Of a DNA stretch of 40,788 bases, positions 1-6,979 are shown piece by piece. Every line of letters begins with the position of its first letter. The first letter of the stretch is position 1. Made by a program: the position numbers and the translations under genes. Source of the DNA: an uncultured Bacteroidota bacterium (GTDB lineage Bacteria > Bacteroidota > Bacteroidia > Chitinophagales > Chitinophagaceae); contig CAIRHQ010000041.1 in assembly GCA_903878475.1 (NCBI GenBank), positions 1 to 40,788 on the forward strand. The letters are read 5' to 3'. The notes beneath the pieces were generated by a model. The model saw only the letters and a list, made by a program, of their open reading frames with translations, made no database searches and was not told where the DNA came from.

Positions 1-683
1 ATACAACTGAATGGCGACAATATGACCCAAGATTAGGAAGATGGTTATCGCCAGACCCTTTAATGTCTCAATTCCCCGGTTGGAGTCCTTATGTCTTTGC
101 TTTTGATAATCCGATTTGGTTAAATGACCCTAATGGAGATGCACCACCAACAATTAAAGAAATAATTGCAAACGGCAAAAAGAACAGTTCAACATTTACC
201 TCATTGTTAGGTACTGCAAAAATTACTGATGCAAATTACAGTCAAAATATTTCTTTTGGTAGTGGAACATACACAGAAAATAAAACAGGTAAAATTGTTT
301 TAACAAAGAGTGAGGATATAAAATTCCAAGTAATAAAATTAACTCACGAATTAACCAATAGAAAAAATATTAGTGTTATCCAAAAAACTGACACAAAAGT
401 TTCTGAAGGAAAAATCACAGCAAAGGAATATGCAAAACAATTAGCTCAAATAGAAGTTGAAGGCGAAATAAATCAACTTAAAGTTGCAGCAGAAACAGGA
501 TATAGGTATAAAGGAAAAGGGACGGAAGGGTTGAATAAACTAATAGACAATTATAGCAAAGACAAAACTATTGATTTGGCAAAAAAAATTGTTGCTAGTA
601 CGGAACATCTTAAAACCTACGAAAAGCAAGGTGAAAGTTTAAGAGAAGATTATTTGAAAAAAAATCCTGAACCCAAAAAATAA
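1..683 (+). CDS. RHS-repeat protein, C-terminal end with variable tip domain (5' end outside window)
   Basis: The frame is open from base 3 to the stop at 681-683 and has no start inside the window, so this is the 3' end of a larger gene. The first residues read RQYDPRLGRWLSPDPL, then FAFDNPIWLNDPNGD: the RHS repeat-associated core motif that closes the RHS/YD-repeat shell. In this family the ~180 residues after the core are a variable, often toxic tip. Here the tip is lysine-rich and contains THELTNRKN followed by VEGEINQLKVAAETG. The HExxN plus downstream acidic helix is reminiscent of metallopeptidase-like RHS tips, but the second histidine of HExxH is absent, so activity is inference. Delivery route is unknown. 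A lipoprotein gene starts 5 bases downstream. The methionine at 63 is internal and not a start. Confidence 0.8.
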   Translation, partial: TTEWRQYDPRLGRWLSPDPLMSQFPGWSPYVFAFDNPIWLNDPNGDAPPTIKEIIANGKKNSSTFTSLLGTAKITDANYSQNISFGSGTYTENKTGKIVLTKSEDIKFQVIKLTHELTNRKNISVIQKTDTKVSEGKITAKEYAKQLAQIEVEGEINQLKVAAETGYRYKGKGTEGLNKLIDNYSKDKTIDLAKKIVASTEHLKTYEKQGESLREDYLKKNPEPKK

Positions 684-688
684 AAACT

Positions 689-1099
689 ATGAAAAATTAT
701 CTATTAATACTTTTTTCATTAACTATTTTTGGTTGTAATGCACAAAGCAATAAAACGACTAAAAATAAAGCAACGATGGATTTATCATTTATTAATAATG
801 AAAAAATAAAACATTCAATAGTATTAATGTCTTGCGATACTTGTGCCCCAATAAGAAACATTGGTAATAGAGTTGTTATAGAGCTAACTAAAAAAGAACA
901 GGAGGCAGTAAAAAAAATCAGCAAAGAAAATTGGCTAAAATTATTGAATAGCGAAACAAGTGATTTTTCAGCAAATCTAATCCTTTATAGTCTTTATGAT
1001 AAAGACGCTTTTATATTATTAAGAAATGATGACAAGGAACAATGGCGAAAATATATGAAAACCGAAGATTTAGATTATTGGAAATTACATTTAAAATAA
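689..1099 (+). CDS. Small lipoprotein, candidate immunity partner of the RHS tip
   Basis: 136 residues. The N-terminus MKNYLLILFSLTIFGC is a lipoprotein signal peptide with lipobox IFGC, so the mature protein should be membrane-anchored at Cys16. The rest is hydrophilic, with a CDTC motif near residue 49 and no domain I recognise. The ATG is 5 bases after the RHS stop, so the two are co-transcribed, and a strong terminator follows directly. Small unrelated genes immediately downstream of RHS tips are usually immunity genes; that role is inferred from position only. The alternative is an unrelated lipoprotein. Confidence 0.7.
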   Translation: MKNYLLILFSLTIFGCNAQSNKTTKNKATMDLSFINNEKIKHSIVLMSCDTCAPIRNIGNRVVIELTKKEQEAVKKISKENWLKLLNSETSDFSANLILYSLYDKDAFILLRNDDKEQWRKYMKTEDLDYWKLHLK

Positions 1100-1103
1100 A
1101 TTT

Positions 1104-1131
1104 AAGCCACCAAAATTTGGTGGCTTTTTTT
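1104..1131 (+). terminator. Rho-independent terminator after RHS/lipoprotein pair
   Basis: A perfect 11-bp inverted repeat (AAGCCACCAAA / TTTGGTGGCTT, 1104-1114 and 1116-1126) runs into a T tract to 1131. It begins 5 bases after the lipoprotein stop. Confidence 0.85.
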
Positions 1132-1404
1132 CTGTTCAGCCTTGCAAGGCAAGGCAAAAAAGGGCAAAATAAATACTCCTGGCTTCGCCACACCTTTTAA
1201 TTTTTTCTATTTTTAAGGTTCATTTTGTCGGGCTTTAGTCGTCAAGATCGGCACAAATAAAAAAGCTTTCACAATTGCATTTTTGGTATAAAACTCTTTC
1301 TGTGTATGGCTTTTGGCTTGTTTTCTCTTTTTCCTTTCCGAACCTGCGTTAAATACTGTTGAGCAAAACACGTCATAGCAGGACTTCGTATATTCACAAT
1401 CTAA

Positions 1405-1566
1405 TCAAATTATGGAGAGTTGGCAATTGCAAGAGCGCAAACCATTAAAGATTTGCTTGTTGCGAAAGGATTAGATGCTTCAAAAATAAATACGACTTTG
1501 GGCGATCCTAATAAAGGCATGACTGCAGATTACCGTATAGAGACAGCAACAACACCGCATCACTAG
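1405..1566 (+). pseudogene. OmpA-like C-terminal fragment
   Basis: An open stretch without a start codon, between the in-frame stop at 1402-1404 and the TAG at 1564-1566, encodes about 53 residues. It contains GELAIARAQTIKDLLVAKG followed by LDASKI. This is the pattern of the C-terminal half of OmpA-type peptidoglycan-binding domains (LAxxRAxxVxxYLxxxGI). The N-terminal part is missing, so it is read as debris of a deleted gene. The rest of the gap 1132-1609 holds a short TGGC-TTCG-CCA hairpin near 1182-1192 and nothing else I can identify. Confidence 0.4.
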
Positions 1567-1609
1567 AATAATGAGAGCAGTTACGTTTACCTGACCCTCC
1601 GTTTATTAA

Positions 1610-2074
1610 ATGCGCAAAATTATGAAATATGTTTATGTTTTTTTGATGGTTTCTTTTTTATTCGCTTGCAATAATAAACCGCTCAAGAATAAAATAAAAG
1701 ATACCAATTTTGACATATTACAAATTCACCTAAAGGAATTTGATTTTTATTTTTTGCCTGATAGTTGCAACTGTAAAATGAATATGGAAATTCCTGGCAA
1801 TACTGGAAGATTAAAAATTGACATGCAAAGCTGTATGGGAAAGATGACTGTTCAGGAATTTGATAGTAGTGGCAAATTGGTAGCAGAAGGTTATTATGCC
1901 CCCTCGCTTGACACGCTAAAAAAGTATCCTATTGGAAAATCGGCTATAAATGGCGCCAGAAAAGTCTCAGTATTAAGTTATTTTGAGCCTCTTCCGGATG
2001 GAGTTTGGAGATTTTATAACGGCAACAGCATAATTAAAACAATTCAATATTCATTGGGAATTGAAAAACAATAG
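1610..2074 (+). CDS. Small lipoprotein of unknown function
   Basis: 154 residues beginning MRKIMKYVYVFLMVSFLFAC, a lipoprotein signal with lipobox LFAC. A second ATG at 1622 (MKYVYV) is an equally good start. The body has a CNCKMNM segment, a central FDSSGKLVAEGYYAPSLD stretch and ends PDGVWRFYNGN, which resembles the MORN-like beta repeats of toxin-antitoxin or immunity-type lipoproteins (G.W..Y...G). Function is not recognised. The gene stands alone between an OmpA-like scrap and unrecognised minus-strand ORFs, and its last 41 bases overlap one of them. Confidence 0.65.
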   Translation: MRKIMKYVYVFLMVSFLFACNNKPLKNKIKDTNFDILQIHLKEFDFYFLPDSCNCKMNMEIPGNTGRLKIDMQSCMGKMTVQEFDSSGKLVAEGYYAPSLDTLKKYPIGKSAINGARKVSVLSYFEPLPDGVWRFYNGNSIIKTIQYSLGIEKQ

Positions 2075-2456
2075 GATACCGCTGCTTGGTGGTATACTGC
2101 GCCGCTGTTGGTGTTACTCCTCTACATATAGGAGCCAGCCAACCCCGCTCGCCGCTGTTGTGCGTCCCCGCCACCAGGTTAAATAGCTCGCGCATGCGGC
2201 TGCGTACCCTAATTCCATAACGCTGCTCTATTCCAGTGCTATTCAAATTTGCGGTGATATGAGTGAGCATGCCGAAGGAATGATAGAGATCGTACCGCGA
2301 CAGCAGAATCTCGGACATTACCGAGCATTGATTGCAGTAAAAGTTCATCGTACTCTCCAGGCCTATATCAGCGAAGCAATATGTTTTGGGTTCAAACTTT
2401 GCCTGAGAAAAAGTTCCCCGGGTATCCCGGTGAAATTTTTCCTGTTCGTCTTTCAT
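2034..2456 (-). CDS. Hypothetical protein, doubtful
   Basis: 140-residue minus-strand ORF starting MKDEQEKFHRDTRGTFSQ. The first ~95 residues look coding (balanced composition, CNQCSVM, RMRELFNLVAG). The tail from about 2160 downward overlaps the convergent lipoprotein gene, contains a twice-occurring CGCCGCTGTTG segment (near 2090 and 2150), and reads like fused intergenic sequence. It begins 3 bases after the stop of the upstream small membrane ORF. I recognise no family. It could be a broken gene of the neighbouring mobile element. Confidence 0.35.
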   Translation of the reverse strand: MKDEQEKFHRDTRGTFSQAKFEPKTYCFADIGLESTMNFYCNQCSVMSEILLSRYDLYHSFGMLTHITANLNSTGIEQRYGIRVRSRMRELFNLVAGTHNSGERGWLAPICRGVTPTAAQYTTKQRYPIVFQFPMNIELF

Positions 2457-2459
2457 AAC

Positions 2460-2615
2460 TCAATAGCAATATCGCGACATGATATTATTGAGTGCCGAAG
2501 CTCTGCTGCCACTAAAAAACGACAAAGGGTCATTGCTCGTTTTACCAAATCCAACCAGCACGACAAGGACAAACCCCATTATCACACAAAAAGCGGATAA
2601 CAGGGTCTGTTTCAT
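2460..2615 (-). CDS. Small single-pass membrane protein, doubtful
   Basis: 51 residues from the ATG at 2615 (MKQTLLSAFCVIMGFVLVVL), one clear transmembrane segment and a short polar tail. A TTG at 2648 would add 11 hydrophobic residues. It is directly followed by the 140-residue ORF on the same strand, suggesting a two-gene remnant. No family recognised. The plus-strand ORFs covering the same bases have poorer composition. Bases 2649-2808 hold nothing identifiable. Confidence 0.35.
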   Translation of the reverse strand: MKQTLLSAFCVIMGFVLVVLVGFGKTSNDPLSFFSGSRASALNNIMSRYCY

Positions 2616-2808
2616 CAGACCTAACAAAAGTGTTGCTAATTCTGCCAATTACATCGGAGTATTTTTTTGGGTGCCCTTTTTCACCAGTTTTCTACCACAC
2701 CCATAATGACACCGATCGGCACTCGTACAGCATTAAGCTGAAAATGTTGCAGCACTTTACGGTACTGATCCTAGCAAAACTTAGAAAGCACTTTTTATAT
2801 TAATATAA

Positions 2809-3309
2809 TTATCTCCTTAAGAACTCAGGTGTATTCACACTTAAGTCCAACACAATTCCGGTTTTTTGCAAAACCAAATTTTCCAATATAAACCACTGAC
2901 TACTTTTTAAATATATAATGCTATTTAATGAATAAAAATATTCTACACCTTTGGGATAACATTTTCCGAAGTTTGCATTTCCTATTAGAGCATCGATAAC
3001 CATTTCAGAATACATTTCTGCACTTTCAAATTCCTCATTAGCAATTATTTGATTAAATTCTTCCATGACAAAATAAATATTGCCAATATTTGCCACTAGC
3101 TCATTAAGCAAACTCAAATCCTTTTTACTAAATGGTTTCCCAGAATTTGAAGCATTCATTGTAAATGGAATTTCATAATCTGTAATTTCATTTCTTAAAT
3201 GAAATATTTGTTCGCAATGTTTTTCTGTTAATAATTCTTTGCTGGTTAAAGAAAGCCATAATTCCTTATTCAATTCGGCTGCAATTTCTTTTACTCTTTT
3301 GTTTAACAT
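2809..3309 (-). CDS. Hypothetical protein of the mobile region
   Basis: 166 residues, soluble, largely helical by composition (MLNKRVKEIAAELNKELWLSL at the start; an acidic helix EEFNQIIANEEFESAEMYSEM in the middle). No signal peptide, no metal site and no family I recognise. It is the last gene of a minus-strand group with the small membrane protein, zinc-ribbon and helix-turn-helix genes upstream, from which it is separated by 93 bases. Low G+C like its neighbours. Role unknown; accessory cargo of the integrative element is the simplest reading. Confidence 0.65.
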   Translation of the reverse strand: MLNKRVKEIAAELNKELWLSLTSKELLTEKHCEQIFHLRNEITDYEIPFTMNASNSGKPFSKKDLSLLNELVANIGNIYFVMEEFNQIIANEEFESAEMYSEMVIDALIGNANFGKCYPKGVEYFYSLNSIIYLKSSQWFILENLVLQKTGIVLDLSVNTPEFLRR

Positions 3310-3402
3310 ATTTTTGGTTTTTAATTACTAATTATTTTTTCCATGCCCATACTTAAATAGTATGGGCAGGAAATTATTGCCCGACTTGTTTATATCTTTA
3401 CT

Positions 3403-3618
3403 TCAGAGTATTTTTTGGTTTTTTTCTGCCAGTTTTTTTGAATACCAAATTGCATATGCAACACCACCAACAAAGGCACCTATTACAAACCATGTAAGTA
3501 CATTTGATTTGAAAGGCTCCCCACCTTGCTGCGCCGAACTACTATCAACCAAAGACTGTTCCGGTAACGGCGGGAATGATTTGTTAAACAAATGATCCCA
3601 ATTTGATGAACTACTCAT
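3403..3618 (-). CDS. Small single-pass membrane protein
   Basis: 71 residues: a soluble N-terminal half rich in Ser/Pro (MSSSSNWDHLFNKSFPPLP), one transmembrane helix around residues 41-58 (VLTWFVIGAFVGGVAYAIW) and a lysine-rich C-terminal end, so the tail is probably cytoplasmic. Its start overlaps the stop of the zinc-ribbon gene by 4 bases (ATGA type), indicating translational coupling. Function unknown. Confidence 0.6.
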   Translation of the reverse strand: MSSSSNWDHLFNKSFPPLPEQSLVDSSSAQQGGEPFKSNVLTWFVIGAFVGGVAYAIWYSKKLAEKNQKIL

Positions 3619-3971
3619 AATTTAATTATTTTAATTTTTTTATTGTTCAAAAAATAAAACCCAAACTTGTTCATATAAAAGACCTTATATCCATCCATGT
3701 CCTTTTCCGCAGAATACAGATTCGAATCAAATCCGCCAGTATCAAGGTCAGCAGGATCGAGTTCATAATTATTACCGTAACGGTTATAAAACTCGCGTAG
3801 GACAGCTTCATTTTTCCAATACATATCAGCCTTTAGTGATTTTGATTGGTACTCATTTCTGGATCTTTCTTTCAGGGCTTCATATGCGCAATTCGCATTA
3901 GAACAATAACGTGCATTTCCATGACGAGCCATAAAACTTTTGCCACACTTATTACAAATTTTACGAATCAT
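3615..3971 (-). CDS. Zinc-ribbon protein
   Basis: 118 residues from the ATG at 3971 (MIRKICNKCGKSF). The first 25 residues form a probable zinc ribbon with four cysteines, C-x2-C-x13-C-x4-C (CNKC ... CSNANC). The rest is acidic with many aromatic residues and ends KKIKIIKL. I chose 3971 over the upstream ATG at 3983 because GGAGGT lies 4-5 bases before it, an unusually strong ribosome site for this group. The gene overlaps the end of the helix-turn-helix gene by 11 bases and the next gene by 4, so the three form one operon. DNA or RNA binding is likely, but the target is unknown. Confidence 0.65.
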   Translation of the reverse strand: MIRKICNKCGKSFMARHGNARYCSNANCAYEALKERSRNEYQSKSLKADMYWKNEAVLREFYNRYGNNYELDPADLDTGGFDSNLYSAEKDMDGYKVFYMNKFGFYFLNNKKIKIIKL

Positions 3972-4224
3972 AGTTACCTCCATTTTTTTTTATACCATTA
4001 ATGATCTCACCTAGAAAGTAAAAAATCTTTCCATCTATTTTATATGACGGATAAATTTTCCTCTTCCGGTATTCTAAAGAAGTCCTTCTGGAAATTTTTA
4101 ACAGCTCACGCAAATCCGTATCGTCCAATAAGATTTCATTTGCCGGCCGGTAATGCCTATCCAAATACTCTTTGACTCTTTTCTGGAATTCCTCCCAAAA
4201 CTCATCTGATGATTTCATGTTCAT
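3961..4224 (-). CDS. Helix-turn-helix protein, excisionase/MerR-like
   Basis: 87 residues. The central part, LLDDTDLRELLKISRRTSLEYRKRKIYPSYKIDGKIFYFLGEI, split here as LLDDTDLRELLKISRRTS then LEYRKRKIYPSYKIDGKIFY, has the layout of the HTH_17/excisionase family of Bacteroidota mobile elements: winged helix with the R-K-G/D-x-x-P-Y-K wing. Such proteins act as directionality factors or as transcription regulators of element genes. It is first in the operon with the zinc-ribbon and membrane genes, downstream of a terminator that separates it from the recombinase unit. An internal ATG at 4218 is an alternative start. The family is fairly sure, the exact role is inferred. Confidence 0.75.
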   Translation of the reverse strand: MNMKSSDEFWEEFQKRVKEYLDRHYRPANEILLDDTDLRELLKISRRTSLEYRKRKIYPSYKIDGKIFYFLGEIINGIKKNGGNYDS

Positions 4225-4286
4225 AAATTTTATTTTATAAATAATTTAACAACACAAAAAAAAGCATATTATGAGGTTCTAATAAG

Positions 4287-4320
4287 CAAAAGACCAATTA
4301 AAAATAATTGGTCTTTTTTA
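4287..4320 (-). terminator. Terminator after integrase/hypothetical operon
   Basis: Perfect 11-bp inverted repeat AAGACCAATTA / TAATTGGTCTT (4290-4300, 4305-4315) with A and T tracts on both sides, so it can work in both directions. It lies 22 bases past the stop of the 287-residue gene and upstream of the helix-turn-helix gene. Confidence 0.85.
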
Positions 4321-4341
4321 ACAACTTTTATAAAAGAAATG

Positions 4342-5205
4342 CTACTTCGCAGGTCGCTTTGGTGGATGAAGAGCGTTTAGGTTATCTGCGAGTTGATTCA
4401 TGAATTTACTTTTTGATTTCACCCTTTTAGCTATTTCATGTATTGCATTATTATACTCTTCTTTGGATATTTCAAACATCTCCATCAGAATTGCTTTCAA
4501 TTTTTCTGAATCATCTATTTTTTTTTCCAAAGCAATCGCATAAAGCAATTCACAAATATCTGTTTGTTGGCAGGAATATTCTATAGAAGGTAATTGATCA
4601 ATTCTTGGCAAGACAAGATATTTTATAAACAAATTAATCAGGTCCTTTTGTATCATTACTAATACTAAACTTCTAGATTTTAAATTTTGCTCAAAAATAT
4701 TCCTAGTAAACGTTTCAATATCTAAATCAAATTTAAGATACGATTTCCGTTCCTTATTGAGACTAAGAAAAAGTACATTTTGATTTTGATTTGGATTCAT
4801 TTTAATCAACCAATTATTATAATCAAGTTGCGAAATTTCAATATCTAATTTCTTAAGCGTATTCCCAATTAGTTCATTTAAGTGGTATAAATTCTCTCCG
4901 GATAGAAAAAGCTCACTGAATTTTTCATTAATAAATTTGGAACATTGGTTGGCTACATTTACAAGATCTTCATCTTCATTTTGCTGAGCGACAAAATCCG
5001 GATTTTCTAAACTATTTAAGAATATTGCAGAATTAACAACTATTTTATTCTGCTTGCTTTTAGCCAGAAACTTATCAACCAATTTAAAATTGGACTTCTC
5101 CTCAACAAATTTTGTTGATGTACATACTATATGATTTACTTGCACTCTTTTTATAAGAGTGTCTATATGTCCATTAAATGTATTTATAACTTCATTCGCT
5201 TCCAT
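4342..5205 (-). CDS. Hypothetical protein cotranscribed with the integrase
   Basis: 287 residues, no signal peptide or membrane segment, asparagine/lysine-rich and mostly helical by composition. It ends in a basic tail (KSKSKFMNQLADN ... PPKRPAK). The ATG is only 3 bases after the integrase stop, so they share a transcript ended by the terminator at 4287-4320. I recognise no family. The C-terminal ~90 residues (from IDQLPSIEYSCQQTDICELLYAIAL) resemble the RteC-like helper proteins of Bacteroidota integrative elements in layout, but that is a loose impression only. A role in element biology is inferred from position. Confidence 0.7.
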   Translation of the reverse strand: MEANEVINTFNGHIDTLIKRVQVNHIVCTSTKFVEEKSNFKLVDKFLAKSKQNKIVVNSAIFLNSLENPDFVAQQNEDEDLVNVANQCSKFINEKFSELFLSGENLYHLNELIGNTLKKLDIEISQLDYNNWLIKMNPNQNQNVLFLSLNKERKSYLKFDLDIETFTRNIFEQNLKSRSLVLVMIQKDLINLFIKYLVLPRIDQLPSIEYSCQQTDICELLYAIALEKKIDDSEKLKAILMEMFEISKEEYNNAIHEIAKRVKSKSKFMNQLADNLNALHPPKRPAK

Positions 5206-5208
5206 TTG

Positions 5209-6450
5209 CTAAGTTTTTAATAACTCAAATAATGCTTTCGTTTCTCTTTCCAGCTTCACAGCAGTAACTCGCGCATACTTCTGTGTCTGTGATAGCTTGG
5301 AATGCCCCACCATCTTGGAAACACTCTCCATCCCTACCCCGTTCTCCAAAGTTACGGAAGTACAGAACGTGTGGCGCCCAGAGTGCGTGCCGATACGTTT
5401 TTGGATTCCGGCCAAAGCAATAACCTCTTTTAAGTAATTATTGAACTTTTGGTTGGAGATTCTGGGTACCATGAACGTATCTGGCGCCGCATTTTCCCAG
5501 CCGGAATTCCACTGATCCAGCAGCTGACGGGCCGGTTGAAATAGTGGTAGCATGAACTCAACTCCAGTTTTTTCCCTTTTCTTGCGTATAATAAAGGAAG
5601 TCCCATTGCCGGCAGCTTCAATATGGCGCCGCCGTAAATGTTGCAGGTCGGTATAAGCAACTCCGGTATATATGCAGAATGTAAATAGATCCCGGGCCTT
5701 ACGCAGGTATTCCTTTTGAATATCCACATCGCGGAGTTGTTGAATCTCCATAGTAGTCAAAAACTCAATATCCGGGTCTTTATAAGAGAGCCGCTTGCCC
5801 GAAAAGGCATTGTAGGCAGTCCAGCGGTTGTCTACGGCGATGCGGTACACTTTTTTAAAGATCTGTAGCATCTTGTTGGCCGAATTATGCCCGTTGCCGC
5901 CAGTAGTTTTTAAATAATGCTCAAAATCATCTATAAATTGCCGGTTTATCCGGGTAAAGGCGATATCATTAAGGCTGTACTCAAGCTTTATAAAATCCCG
6001 CAAATGTTTCAGGCAGGAACGGTGCTTTTGAATGTTGGCAGTGCTCTTGCCTTCTTTTAACAGTTTCTCCATTTTCAGCACCACATCTTCAAAAACATTA
6101 AAAAGTGAATACACCCGGCCTCCACCGGCTGAACCAAAAGCCGTGTCAACGATCTCCCGAAGCGTTACTTCGGCCCCATGCTGGTTAAGCATATAATAGG
6201 CCCCCATTACTTTTTGTGTGTATTCACATATTTTTTTCTGTAAGATCTGGTTGTGCATGGGCTGACCTAGAATGGAATGGGATTCGGTATCCCACTGGTT
6301 GAAATCTATTCGCACCCCTAAGCTTTTACCGACCTTATTTAACTGATAACTAATTAGCATATACATATCTGCCTGAGGCGAAGTAGCCGATTTCCGCTTG
6401 GGAAATACTAGGAAACTTGGTGTACTGGATTTGGTTTGCGTATTTGACAT
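5209..6450 (-). CDS. Tyrosine recombinase (site-specific integrase)
   Basis: 413 residues with three parts: an N-terminal arm-binding domain (about 13-105, SFLVFPKRKSATSPQADMY ... GVRIDFNQWD), a SAM-like core-binding domain (about 115-215) and the catalytic domain (about 225-412). Catalytic residues visible: Lys near 290-291, His356 and Arg359 in THSGRH, His383 in VGHSKLSQT and the nucleophile Tyr392. The first catalytic Arg is replaced by Ala265 in YTGVAYTDL; loss of Arg I is known from Bacteroidota recombinases such as IntDOT, so this does not imply inactivity. The gene starts 266 bases from tRNA-Asp, the usual position for an integrase next to its attachment site. Downstream gene is cotranscribed. 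Confidence 0.95.
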   Translation of the reverse strand: MSNTQTKSSTPSFLVFPKRKSATSPQADMYMLISYQLNKVGKSLGVRIDFNQWDTESHSILGQPMHNQILQKKICEYTQKVMGAYYMLNQHGAEVTLREIVDTAFGSAGGGRVYSLFNVFEDVVLKMEKLLKEGKSTANIQKHRSCLKHLRDFIKLEYSLNDIAFTRINRQFIDDFEHYLKTTGGNGHNSANKMLQIFKKVYRIAVDNRWTAYNAFSGKRLSYKDPDIEFLTTMEIQQLRDVDIQKEYLRKARDLFTFCIYTGVAYTDLQHLRRRHIEAAGNGTSFIIRKKREKTGVEFMLPLFQPARQLLDQWNSGWENAAPDTFMVPRISNQKFNNYLKEVIALAGIQKRIGTHSGRHTFCTSVTLENGVGMESVSKMVGHSKLSQTQKYARVTAVKLERETKALFELLKT

Positions 6451-6542
6451 ATTATAGATTTACAAAATTCCGTAAAGTCCTGGACACCCCATTGTGCGAA
6501 TATGGGCAGCCATGGGCTTTGTGTGAAAGGAATAGAGAAAAT

Positions 6543-6658
6543 CTATTGAGTCGCTATTGAGTCACTCAACTCAGTTTAGTAGGTGCATAAAAAAACTCAA
6601 TAAAAAACTCAACGTTTATCGTTGAGCATTTTATTGAGTTACTGCGCTTTATTGAGCA
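6543..6658. repeat. Cluster of TATTGAGTC-type direct and inverted repeats (candidate integrase arm sites)
   Basis: Between the integrase start and tRNA-Asp the motif TATTGAG(T/C) occurs at 6544-6552, 6555-6563, 6632-6641 and 6650-6658, and inverted as AACTCAATA at 6594-6602. A related inverted pair CTCAACG / CGTTGAG (6608-6614, 6620-6626) forms a hairpin. Repeated short sites beside the integrase gene and the tRNA fit arm-type binding sites of a tyrosine recombinase. The hairpin could instead be regulatory for the integrase. No gene is seen in 6451-6716. Confidence 0.5.
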
Positions 6659-6716
6659 ATGGGATTTTGAAGTTCCCACCTCTGCTCAGTTCTGCGCAAA
6701 TTTGGTCTATGACTTG

Positions 6717-6790
6717 CGGACCGGACGGGACTCGAACCCGCGACCTCTGCCGTGACAGGGCAGCATTCTAACCAACTGAACTACCGATCC
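6717..6790 (-). tRNA. tRNA-Asp (GTC)
   Basis: Full cloverleaf on the minus strand. The acceptor GGATCGG (5' end at 6790) pairs with CCGGTCC (one G-T pair), discriminator G at 6717. Anticodon stem CTGCC / GGCAG closes the loop CTGTCAC, giving anticodon GTC. T arm GCGGG-TTCGAGT-CCCGT is regular. CCA is not encoded (GCAA follows). The 5' flank is a truncated GIY-YIG gene, not a promoter; the promoter-like element lies further upstream at 7092-7099. Confidence 0.95.
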
Positions 6791-6819
6791 TTATTTATAT
6801 TCACTCAAGCTACTGTTGC

Positions 6820-6963
6820 TTAAGTACATTTCCAGTGCATCTTTGATCGTGTAAACTGACTTTCACCCCGATTATGCTCCGCAAGCCTTTTTACATAATC
6901 TTCTGTACTCCCCTTGTAAAAATCACCATCAATCTCACTTTCTAATATATATACATAAAACAT
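6820..6963 (-). pseudogene. Truncated GIY-YIG nuclease gene
   Basis: A 47-residue ORF starts MFYVYILESEIDGDFYKGST and continues with KRLAEHNRGESQFTRSKMHW. This is the start of a single-domain GIY-YIG nuclease (YVYIL...YKGST, then the RL..HN.G motif with the catalytic arginine). The family normally has about 80-100 residues, with a conserved glutamate in the second half. Here the frame stops just after HWK, so the second half is gone. A one-base shift continues YLSNSSLSEYK to a TAA at the tRNA-Asp 5' edge. It sits exactly between the intact tRNA-Asp and the broken tRNA-Asp copy. Confidence 0.65.
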
Positions 6964-6979
6964 AAAAGAACTTTTCTAC

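Larger units (their letters stand above)
2809..6790 (-). mobile_element. Right end of an integrative element at tRNA-Asp
   Basis: Integrase with adjacent repeats abutting tRNA-Asp, an excisionase-like regulator, small unrecognised genes and low G+C content all point to an integrated island. The left limit is not seen: no second copy of the tRNA-Asp 3' end occurs in bases 1-6700, so the element probably extends beyond the window and may include the RHS genes, or its left end has been lost. Confidence 0.45.

Noticed and set aside
1137-1200. CTTGCAAGGCAAGGC and TGGCTTCGCCA as further members of the tRNA-linked palindromes
   Set aside because: Arms are short and imperfect, the sequence differs from both palindrome types, and no tRNA-like flank is present.
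2259-2706. Plus-strand ORFs at 2259-2600 and 2479-2706
   Set aside because: They mirror the minus-strand ORFs, show no recognisable domain, and their composition is less protein-like; no start signal supports them.
5430-5729. Minus-strand 99-residue ORF inside the integrase gene
   Set aside because: Shadow frame of the catalytic domain of the integrase, which is conserved in its own frame.
5209-6450. Integrase inactivated by loss of the first catalytic arginine (Ala265)
   Set aside because: Functional Bacteroidota recombinases such as IntDOT also lack Arg I; the remaining catalytic residues and the full length are intact.
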